From NCBI GenBank assembly GCA_002391105.1, contig DGRT01000033.1, positions 1 through 11,644 of the forward strand: 11,644 bases of DNA, written 5' to 3'. Each line of letters starts with the position of its first letter. The stretch's first letter is position 1. Source of the stretch: Lachnospiraceae bacterium UBA4381. GTDB lineage: Bacteria; Bacillota; Clostridia; Lachnospirales; Lachnospiraceae. The position numbers were made by a program, and so were the translations under genes. Of the stretch, positions 6,310 through 11,644 are shown one piece after another. The notes below the pieces were generated by a model. That model was given only the letters and a program-made list of their open reading frames with translations. It was not told where the DNA came from and searched no databases.

Positions 6310-7815
6310 ATGGATGTTAAAAAGCTAAAGGTGGATTTGAGCCGGTTTGATACAGCCCCTGTAACTAGTGTCAGCAGGGTAAAGCTTACACCTGCCGGAT
6401 GTGCACTGGATATTGGAGATGGAAGTGAGCGTGGAGAATATGTTTGTCAGGATTATATACTAAACAGGCTTGGCAGACCACATAGGAATGTGGGGCTTAT
6501 GTACACATATTATCCGCTGGACAAGGAGTGGCCTAAGAGAAGCAGTGAGGCTTATCCCGATATGGAGGTACATGGGCAGTGGGACTATCCTTATGATGAT
6601 TACTTCCCTTATGGGGGTGGAATAAATGGGGACAGAAACAGCAGTGTATTCAGACAGATGAGAGATATCAGACGTCATGGACAGGATGTGACGCTTACGC
6701 TGACTATTGATATCAGAGTAAATGATGATTATCTGACAGCCATAGCAAAGGATCTGAGAAGCTTTGGACGTATATGGCTCAGAATCAATCATGAATGTGC
6801 CGGAACCTGGTTTACTCATAACAGAAGGTACGGTTACAAGGAAATAGCGGACTTTTTTGTGCGTTTTCATAATATTCTTAAGAAAGAAGCTCCAAATGTT
6901 ACTACTGTTTTCTGTTCCGGTTTTATAAAGCCGGACGGTAAGATGGAACATGAAGAGGATTTTCTGGAAGCCTTCAGAGCGGCGGATGTGCTTTCGGCCG
7001 ACAAATATTTCAGCCTGCATCATGGCTGGCCCTTCGATGTATGTGATAAGGGTGACGGAACCTATACTGTAAATGACAGACATGATGCTTCGGGCTATAT
7101 TGATGTCGTTACTAAAACTATAGCAAGACTTAAGGAGATAAATGGTGGAGTTGTTAAACCATTTTCGGCAAGTGAGTTCAACGCTGATGGTGATGTAACA
7201 GGACCGGAGCTTCAGGGAGAGGCTATGCTGGACTTTGCCAGACATATTATGTCCCGTGGAATAGAGGGCTTCAGGAATCTGTCGCTATATCAATTCAGAG
7301 ACAGAGGAAGGCTGGGGCTTGAGATGGAAGATCCTAACTGTCCTGAGGTTGGCATAGAACAGCCTTTGATGAAGGATTACATATGGATGATGAACCAGAA
7401 ATTCTTCGAGCCCGGACTTGAGCTATTGGAGAAACTGGAACCGGGTGCTGACCTGAAGCTGCCTATGAGATGGGGGGCTGCGGATGATGCAGAAGGTCTA
7501 AGGCTTACAGTCAGTCTTGAAAAGAAGCCTGTATTTTTTGAAATGTCATTTTCGGAGGAACTGAATCTGATGATCTCGGTAAATGGCAGATGGTTCTATA
7601 AGTCGCCCGGAGTCAGAATGATTGACTGCATGCCTGCATTTTTTGGTTCAGATGGTAAAGAGATAGAAAGTCCCGGAGAGATAGAGGTTCTGATATTTGC
7701 TCCTCCTGCAGATGGAGAAAACCCTGTTACTGATGAAAAGGACTGGGACATAAATTACAGAACTGTACTGACTGAACTTCCCGGATTCAGAATAAGATAT
7801 GAATCCTGCTTATAA
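6310..7815 (+). CDS. Predicted intracellular glycoside hydrolase, TIM-barrel type, family unassigned
   Basis: A 501-residue protein I cannot place in a named family. Several signs suggest a clan GH-A-like (beta/alpha)8 hydrolase. IWLRINHECAGTWF at 155-168 resembles the acid/base strand of such enzymes, with Glu162 in an N-H-E context. ADKYFSLHHGWPF precedes a second candidate acid, Glu289, in FSASEFNADGD, which could be the nucleophile. The N-terminal part is rich in Tyr, Trp and Asp, as in sugar-binding clefts. From about residue 400 the sequence looks beta-rich and may be an accessory domain. No signal peptide or membrane helix is seen. AGGAAG lies 6 bases before the start. It is paired with the GH3 gene and shares its predicted promoter and terminator, so the two probably act in one breakdown path, this one perhaps on a longer oligosaccharide. 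The family resemblance to GH26- or GH39-type motifs is tentative. Confidence 0.6.
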   Translation: MDVKKLKVDLSRFDTAPVTSVSRVKLTPAGCALDIGDGSERGEYVCQDYILNRLGRPHRNVGLMYTYYPLDKEWPKRSSEAYPDMEVHGQWDYPYDDYFPYGGGINGDRNSSVFRQMRDIRRHGQDVTLTLTIDIRVNDDYLTAIAKDLRSFGRIWLRINHECAGTWFTHNRRYGYKEIADFFVRFHNILKKEAPNVTTVFCSGFIKPDGKMEHEEDFLEAFRAADVLSADKYFSLHHGWPFDVCDKGDGTYTVNDRHDASGYIDVVTKTIARLKEINGGVVKPFSASEFNADGDVTGPELQGEAMLDFARHIMSRGIEGFRNLSLYQFRDRGRLGLEMEDPNCPEVGIEQPLMKDYIWMMNQKFFEPGLELLEKLEPGADLKLPMRWGAADDAEGLRLTVSLEKKPVFFEMSFSEELNLMISVNGRWFYKSPGVRMIDCMPAFFGSDGKEIESPGEIEVLIFAPPADGENPVTDEKDWDINYRTVLTELPGFRIRYESCL

Positions 7816-7836
7816 GCAGTTATTCCTTCGATTAAC

Positions 7837-7897
7837 CTCGAAAAGATATTTCGTAGAATTTGTAAGAAACTATCGAAAGATCTTTTCGAGTTTTTTA
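7837..7897 (+). terminator. Intrinsic terminator of the GH3-GH operon
   Basis: The outer stem pairs CTCGAAAAGAT (7837-7847) with ATCTTTTCGAG (7880-7890), 11 bp without mismatch, and is followed by six T residues. An inner stem (TTTCGTAG against CTATCGAAA, with one bulged base) extends it to a long hairpin. It starts 22 bases after the stop codon. Confidence 0.9.
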
Positions 7898-7927
7898 TTA
7901 TTTGTATATATTTAGATGCTTTTTATG

Positions 7928-7936
7928 TGTTATAAT
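7928..7936 (+). promoter_or_regulatory. Extended -10 promoter of glmS
   Basis: TGTTATAAT at 7928-7936 is a perfect extended -10 element. No good -35 is seen at 16-18 bases, which is common for this promoter type. Transcription would begin near 7943, about 50 bases before the ribozyme cleavage site. Confidence 0.6.
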
Positions 7937-7943
7937 ATGCTCG

Positions 7944-7970
7944 GCTGTTTGTGTAGAAGGGAGAAACAGC
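7944..7970 (+). other. Hairpin at the 5' end of the glmS transcript
   Basis: GCTGTTT (7944-7950) pairs with AAACAGC (7964-7970) around a 13-base purine-rich loop. It sits at the predicted transcript start and upstream of the ribozyme cleavage site, so it would remain on the discarded 5' fragment. It may protect the 5' end or help fold the leader; this is inference. Confidence 0.5.
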
Positions 7971-7992
7971 TTTGGAAAGCTTAAGAAAGCTT

Positions 7993-8142
7993 AGCGCCAC
8001 AGCGTACAGTGATAGTAATAGCTGGCTGTACGTCGACGAGGTGGGGAGTTATCGAAAACTCGGCGGATGCTCCTCCGGACGGCACATTCGTGATTCACAG
8101 TTTTAAATGCCTGGGTAACCAGTGTGACAGAGGGCTGTGAAG
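7993..8142 (+). ncRNA. glmS glucosamine-6-phosphate-activated ribozyme
   Basis: A self-cleaving riboswitch in the 5' leader of glmS. When glucosamine-6-phosphate binds, it cuts its own mRNA, and the exposed 5'-OH fragment is degraded, which lowers GlmS. Seen: the cleavage-site motif AGCGCC, with the cut expected between A7993 and G7994; a stem CGTACAG/CTGTACG (8003-8009 with 8026-8032); the conserved core CGACGAGGTGGGG followed by TTATCGA and CTCGGCGGATG; a GAGTT/AACTC hairpin (8046-8050 with 8057-8061); and a 3' domain closed by TTCACAG/CTGTGAA (8094-8100 with 8135-8141) that holds CTGG-GTAA-CCAG with a GNRA tetraloop (8111-8122). All core segments are present, so it should be active. The 3' boundary is approximate. 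Confidence 0.96.
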
Positions 8143-8169
8143 CGTGCACATAATTTTTTTGTATGCACG
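8143..8169 (+). other. T-loop hairpin between the ribozyme and the glmS ribosome binding site
   Basis: CGTGCACATA (8143-8152) can pair with TATGCACG (8162-8169), 8 bp with a 2-base bulge, around a loop with seven T residues. It starts directly after the ribozyme and ends 3 bases before the AGGAG site. It could keep the ribosome binding site apart from the ribozyme fold; there is no T-run after it, so it is not a terminator. Confidence 0.5.
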
Positions 8170-8171
8170 AA

Positions 8172-8176
8172 AGGAG
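8172..8176 (+). promoter_or_regulatory. Ribosome binding site fixing the glmS start
   Basis: AGGAG lies 6 bases before ATG 8183. An in-frame GTG at 8144 lies upstream within the leader hairpin and would bury the catalytic Cys, so it is not the start. Confidence 0.9.
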
Positions 8177-8182
8177 AATGAT

Positions 8183-10009
8183 ATGTGCGGAATAATTGGT
8201 TATACCGGTCACGAATCGGCTGGTGAGATAATAGTAAATGGACTTAAGCAGTTGGAATACAGAGGATATGACAGTGCCGGAATAGCGGTAATGGATCCAA
8301 AGACCGGAATCGTTCTGAAGAAGAGAACAGGTAAGGTTGAGGAGCTTGAAAAGGCCGCAGCCGAGGCTTCGCTTCTGAATGGGGAAGCCACCTGTGGTAT
8401 AGGTCATACCAGATGGGCAACTCATGGTGGGGTAACAGAGCAGAATGCTCATCCACACCGTCAGGGACAGGTTACTCTTTGTCATAATGGAATTATTGAG
8501 AATTATAAGGAGCTTACAACAGAATACGGACTTAAAAATTGTCTTAAATCAGAAACAGATACAGAGGTTGTAGCGGCTCTTCTGGATAAGCTTTATGAAG
8601 GCGATCCGTTTAAGGCAATCAAGAAAACCGTTAATATGCTTGCAGGTTCATTTGCACTCTGCATAATGTTTGATGATCAGCCCGGAAAGATATATGCCAT
8701 AAGAAATGTCAGTCCTATGGTGGCAGCGGCATTTGATGGTGGATCAATAATTGCTTCTGACCTTACGGCTATTATTAATTTTTCAAAGGATTATTTCGTG
8801 GTTCCTGAATATCATTTACTCACTCTTTCTGATGAGGGTATAAGGGTACAGGATCTTAAGGGTAGAGATGTACAGCCTGAAATACTTACAGTAAACTGGG
8901 ATATCAAATCAGCTCAGAAGGGCGGATATCCTCACTATATGCTGAAGGAGATAAATGAACAGCCTGAAGCGCTGGAAAGAACTATAACCCCTAGAATACA
9001 GGATGGACTTCCATATCTTTTAGATGATGGAATAGATGATGAGGTTTTAAAGAATCTTGAGAATATAGTAATAGTTGCCTGTGGTACAGCAATGCATGCA
9101 GGAATGGTAGGTAAAGCATTTATCGAAACCAGACTCAGGATTCCTGTAACGGTTGAGATAGCTTCGGAATTCAGATATAAGGATCCTATCATTGACAGCA
9201 GAACACTTACGATAGTTGTTTCCCAGTCGGGAGAGACAATAGATACTCTTGAGGCTTTACGGCTTGCTAAGCAGAAGGGCAGCAAGGTGCTTTCTGTTGT
9301 AAATGTAAAGGGTTCGACTATAGCCCGTGAAAGCGATTATGTATTATATACTCATGCAGGTCCTGAGATAGCAGTTGCAAGTACCAAGGCTTATACAGTT
9401 CAGATAGCTGCCATGTATATACTTGGCGCAAGACTTGGACTGGTGAAGGGGACCATGTCTGAGGAGGATACAAGAAAGTTCATAAAGGAACTGCAGGGTG
9501 TCGGAGAGCTTATGACAAAAACACTTGAGTGTTCTGATACCATAAGAGGAATAGCTAATCATATCAAAACTGCTCCTGATGTATTCTATATAGGAAGGGG
9601 CATAGATTATACACTCAGTCTGGAGGCTTCGCTTAAACTGAAAGAGATTTCCTATATACATTCAGAAGCCTATGCTGCAGGCGAGCTGAAGCACGGAACC
9701 ATAGCTCTTATATCCGAGCAGGTGCCTGTTATAGCTATCGCAACAGAGGAAAAGGTATATGCCAAGGTTATATCAAATGTAAGAGAGGTTAAGTCCAGAG
9801 GTGCATATGTTATACTGATATCACAGGAAGGAAAGGTGGAAAACAGCGAGGTATGTGATAAGCAGCTTTATATACCTGTATGTGATAGTGTATTCGGTGT
9901 ATTTGCCACTGCTGTAATACTTCAGCTTATTGCCTACTATACTTCAGATGCCAAGGGACTTGATGTGGATAAGCCCAGAAACCTTGCAAAATCTGTCACG
10001 GTAGAATAA
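8183..10009 (+). CDS. glmS: Glutamine--fructose-6-phosphate aminotransferase (isomerizing)
   Basis: A 608-residue cytoplasmic enzyme that makes glucosamine-6-phosphate from fructose-6-phosphate and glutamine, the first step toward UDP-GlcNAc for peptidoglycan. Seen: an N-terminal glutaminase domain opening MCGIIGYTG, where Cys2 becomes the N-terminal nucleophile after Met removal; GHTRWATHG (74-82), HNGIIENY (101-108) and SETDTE (123-128); two sugar-isomerase domains with VACGT (298-302), SQSGET (347-352), the SLEASLKLKE and EAYAAGELKHG catalytic segments, and the invariant C-terminal DVDKPRNLAKSVTVE. The length is exactly typical. ATG 8183 is required for an N-terminal Cys and has AGGAG 6 bases upstream. 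Expression should be controlled by the ribozyme just upstream. No terminator is visible after the gene, so some read-through into the next gene is possible. Confidence 0.98.
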   Translation: MCGIIGYTGHESAGEIIVNGLKQLEYRGYDSAGIAVMDPKTGIVLKKRTGKVEELEKAAAEASLLNGEATCGIGHTRWATHGGVTEQNAHPHRQGQVTLCHNGIIENYKELTTEYGLKNCLKSETDTEVVAALLDKLYEGDPFKAIKKTVNMLAGSFALCIMFDDQPGKIYAIRNVSPMVAAAFDGGSIIASDLTAIINFSKDYFVVPEYHLLTLSDEGIRVQDLKGRDVQPEILTVNWDIKSAQKGGYPHYMLKEINEQPEALERTITPRIQDGLPYLLDDGIDDEVLKNLENIVIVACGTAMHAGMVGKAFIETRLRIPVTVEIASEFRYKDPIIDSRTLTIVVSQSGETIDTLEALRLAKQKGSKVLSVVNVKGSTIARESDYVLYTHAGPEIAVASTKAYTVQIAAMYILGARLGLVKGTMSEEDTRKFIKELQGVGELMTKTLECSDTIRGIANHIKTAPDVFYIGRGIDYTLSLEASLKLKEISYIHSEAYAAGELKHGTIALISEQVPVIAIATEEKVYAKVISNVREVKSRGAYVILISQEGKVENSEVCDKQLYIPVCDSVFGVFATAVILQLIAYYTSDAKGLDVDKPRNLAKSVTVE

Positions 10010-10039
10010 GAAAAAAAGGGTGCATTAGATAGTTCTGTG

Positions 10040-10048
10040 TGATATACT
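10040..10048 (+). promoter_or_regulatory. Candidate extended -10 promoter for the DivIVA-like gene
   Basis: TGATATACT at 10040-10048 fits TGnTATAAT with one mismatch. The -35 region is weak (TGCATT at 16 bases). It would give a short leader of about 35 bases and let this gene be expressed apart from glmS. Confidence 0.4.
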
Positions 10049-10087
10049 TCAAAGCAGATTTGTGTTTTCATGAAAGGGGAAAATGAA

Positions 10088-11029
10088 ATGGAATTAGATA
10101 TCAAAACAGTGTCATTCGGTGGATATGATAAGAAGGCTACTGAAACATATATTGCTGAGAAGAGCAAGGCTTATGAAGATGAGATAGCCAAGCTTAAGGA
10201 AGATGCTACAAAGCTTAGTGAGGCTGTAAAGGGGCTTCAGCAGATGAGAGAAGCCAATATGAGCGAGTCTAAGAGTACCATCGATCATCTCGAGGCTGTA
10301 AATGAAGAACTTCAGTCCGAGATAGAGAAGTTAAAGGTGGATCTGGAGGACTATAAGAAGAGAGAAATCGAATCTGCTTCAAGATATGAATCTATTTCAA
10401 GAACTCTCCTGTCAGCTACAGAAAGTGCAGAGGCTCTTACGCAGAAGACAAATGCCGAATGTGAGACCAAGAAGCTTGAGACAGAAGCCTGGTGCAAGGC
10501 ACAGATTGAGGAAACAACTAATAAATGTGACACTCTTGAAGCTGACACCAATTACCGCTGTGAGCAGTTAAAGAATGCAACAGAAGCAGAATGTGACAGA
10601 CTTCTTTCTGAGACTCAGAGCAGTTGCCAGGAGAAGAAGGAAACTGTATATGCTGAGTGCGAGAGTCTTAAGAGAAAGACCAGAGAAGAAGCAGATACGC
10701 TTAGCAGAGAGACTCAGGAAAGATGTGAGAATCTGAAGTTCCAGACAGAGTCTGCATGTGAGAGACTTAAAAGCGAAACACAGGCAGAGTGCGAGAGACA
10801 GCGTAATGAGACACAGGAAGAGTGTGACAAACAGAAGGCTGCAACAAGAGAAGAGATTAGAAGTAACAGAGCTCTTGTTAAGAAGGAATTTGATTCAATC
10901 GGTAATTATATGGCACAGCTTAAGGATGCGCTTTCTCTTGTAAATGAAGCTGTTGATGAGACACAGAAGATTACAGAGTCAACATTTAATGACAATTTAG
11001 ATGCCGCGTCTGATGATGCGACTGTTTAG
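10088..11029 (+). CDS. DivIVA-like coiled-coil protein with cysteine hendecad repeats
   Basis: A 313-residue, highly charged cytoplasmic protein with no signal peptide or membrane helix. The N-terminus (VSFGGYDKKATETYI, 8-22) resembles the F-x-G-Y-D motif of DivIVA/GpsB proteins, which sit at the cell poles or septum as scaffolds. Residues 25-120 read as a heptad-type coiled coil. Residues 125-256 are twelve back-to-back 11-residue repeats with Cys at 125, 136, 147, 158, 169, 180, 191, 213, 224, 235 and 246; only the eighth repeat has Ala (202), and the protein has no other Cys. The tail (257-313) is helical, then acidic. I use ATG 10088 with AGGGG at 10075-10079; an in-frame ATG at 10070 lies before that site. 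The DivIVA link rests on one short motif; an unrelated coiled-coil scaffold is the alternative. Confidence 0.6.
   Translation: MELDIKTVSFGGYDKKATETYIAEKSKAYEDEIAKLKEDATKLSEAVKGLQQMREANMSESKSTIDHLEAVNEELQSEIEKLKVDLEDYKKREIESASRYESISRTLLSATESAEALTQKTNAECETKKLETEAWCKAQIEETTNKCDTLEADTNYRCEQLKNATEAECDRLLSETQSSCQEKKETVYAECESLKRKTREEADTLSRETQERCENLKFQTESACERLKSETQAECERQRNETQEECDKQKAATREEIRSNRALVKKEFDSIGNYMAQLKDALSLVNEAVDETQKITESTFNDNLDAASDDATV
10460..10855 (+). repeat. Twelve 33-bp coding repeats (cysteine hendecads)
   Basis: Twelve uninterrupted 33-base units encode an 11-residue consensus of C-E-x-L-K-x-E-T-Q-x-E. Position 1 is Cys in 11 of 12 units, position 8 is Thr in 11 of 12 (Val once) and position 4 is Leu in 7 of 12. 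Cys codons are mixed (7 TGT, 4 TGC) and DNA similarity between units is modest, so the pattern appears kept at the protein level rather than being a fresh DNA duplication. Confidence 0.92.
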
Positions 11030-11038
11030 TAGTTATCT

Positions 11039-11083
11039 ATCGGGTAGCCTGGAGTTGGATGTACCCACTCCTTACTACCCGAT
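11039..11083 (+). terminator. Hairpin after the DivIVA-like gene, possible terminator
   Basis: ATCGGGTAG (11039-11047) pairs perfectly with CTACCCGAT (11075-11083), and an inner stem pairs GGAGT (11051-11055) with ACTCC (11067-11071). It begins 10 bases after the stop codon. The following bases (GATTTTAGG) give only a weak T-run, so it may be a poor terminator, an attenuator or a 3'-end stabiliser. Confidence 0.6.
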
Positions 11084-11110
11084 GATTTTAGGTTTATTGG
11101 GGTAAGAGAT

Positions 11111-11644
11111 ATGCAGGACGTGGGTGTAGGAAAAGCTCAGGGGTCAGTCTCCGTAACAACTGAATTTTTGAAAAGTAATAATGTAGATCTGCTTATGCAG
11201 GGCTTTGCCGGTGCATGTGAGCTTTACACTGTTTTGTTGGATATTAATGCTAAGGTTCTGCTTCAGCCTGACGGACCGGTTCCATTTCTTGGTGAATTCT
11301 ACGAGATGGTCCGTAATCCCAAATACAGAGAAACCTATGATGATGTGGTGAAGAATCTGGCACAGTCGGGGCAGACTGTGTTTGGAGAGGTTGATGATGG
11401 TAATAAGGACAGCAGGTTTGCGGCTGCACCTATTTTTCTGGATGGTATATATATTGCTACCTGGATTCTTTATGCGGAGAATCAGGTTCAAAGTCAGAAG
11501 CTGTTCAAAGCCTATACACATTTTGGTAATACTGCCAAGGCTTTATCACATATGCTGTCAACCATTTCGAGAACCAGTCAGATAAGTGAAAAAGAAGAGG
11601 AGGTTCAAAGGAGACTTCTTTTTGAACGCGAATCACATGAGATA
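11111..11644 (+). CDS. Signalling protein with GAF/PocR-like sensor region (5' part only)
   Basis: An open frame of 178 codons that runs off the window end without a stop. No signal peptide or membrane helix is seen, so a soluble sensor is likely. Residues about 20-120 alternate helix and strand and include YTVLLDINAKVLL and FAAAPIFLDGIYIATWILYA, which resemble the ligand-binding core of GAF or PocR-type domains. The cysteines typical of PocR are absent. From about 125 the sequence turns into a charged helix (EKEEEVQRRLLFERES) like the linkers that lead to a histidine kinase, GGDEF or EAL output domain; the output lies outside the window. A GGGG-rich site at 11099-11102 precedes the ATG by 8 bases. 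The family call is tentative. Confidence 0.6.
   Translation, partial: MQDVGVGKAQGSVSVTTEFLKSNNVDLLMQGFAGACELYTVLLDINAKVLLQPDGPVPFLGEFYEMVRNPKYRETYDDVVKNLAQSGQTVFGEVDDGNKDSRFAAAPIFLDGIYIATWILYAENQVQSQKLFKAYTHFGNTAKALSHMLSTISRTSQISEKEEEVQRRLLFERESHEI

Larger units (their letters stand above)
7816..8182. other. Intergenic stretch holding terminator, promoter and glmS leader RNA
   Basis: No protein gene is supported here. It contains the terminator of the glycosidase operon, an extended -10 promoter, a leader hairpin, the glmS ribozyme, a short T-loop hairpin and the glmS ribosome binding site, described separately. Confidence 0.85.

Noticed and set aside
6460..7245. Reverse-strand open frame of about 260 codons
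   Set aside because: It lies wholly inside the glycosidase gene on the other strand, with no recognisable domain or ribosome binding site and low-quality composition.
7991..8485. Reverse-strand open frame across the glmS leader
   Set aside because: It is antisense to the glmS ribozyme and the start of glmS; no motif or ribosome binding site supports it.
10010..10087. Terminator after glmS
   Set aside because: I could not find a stem followed by a T-run in this gap; only an A-run and a candidate promoter are present.

Overview
The window reads as a chromosomal segment of a low-to-moderate GC Firmicute, most likely a rumen or gut Lachnospiraceae of the Butyrivibrio/Pseudobutyrivibrio type. 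This is an inference from strong GGAGG-type ribosome binding sites, a glmS self-cleaving ribozyme, a CmpB-family membrane protein, a DivIVA-like coiled-coil protein and intracellular glycoside hydrolases. All recognised genes lie on the + strand. No insertion sequence, phage gene, tRNA, rRNA or CRISPR array was seen.

Layout. (1) 1-231 is the 3' end of a type I methionine aminopeptidase gene. Its last codons are the first unit of a six-copy tandem repeat of about 32 bp that fills 214-407. (2) 486-3621 looks like one four-gene operon: a diaminopimelate decarboxylase (lysA), the AzlC/AzlD amino-acid exporter pair, and a CmpB-family (PF06541) membrane protein, closed by a strong intrinsic terminator at 3629-3675. 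(3) 3676-3991 is a non-coding regulatory stretch with a perfect palindrome, an extended -10 promoter and four 20-bp direct repeats. It leads into a GH3 beta-glucosidase-like enzyme (3992-6259) and a second predicted glycoside hydrolase of unassigned family (6310-7815), followed by a terminator. Neither enzyme has a signal peptide, so they probably act on oligosaccharides inside the cell. (4) 7928-10009 is glmS behind a full glmS ribozyme, the glucosamine-6-phosphate feedback switch of cell-wall precursor synthesis. (5) 10088-11029 encodes a DivIVA-like protein whose middle is twelve exact 11-residue repeats, eleven of which begin with cysteine. (6) 11111-11644 is the start of a signalling protein with a GAF/PocR-like sensor region, cut by the window edge.

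How the parts fit together. lysA (lysine and meso-DAP metabolism), glmS (amino sugars for peptidoglycan) and the DivIVA-like gene (cell pole or division scaffold) share a loose cell-envelope theme. The GH3/GH pair is a separate carbohydrate-use unit with its own promoter and candidate operator sites. The most unusual items are the cysteine-stripe hendecad protein, the tandem array grown out of the methionine aminopeptidase stop-codon region, the 20-bp repeats in the glycosidase leader, and the unassigned glycosidase.
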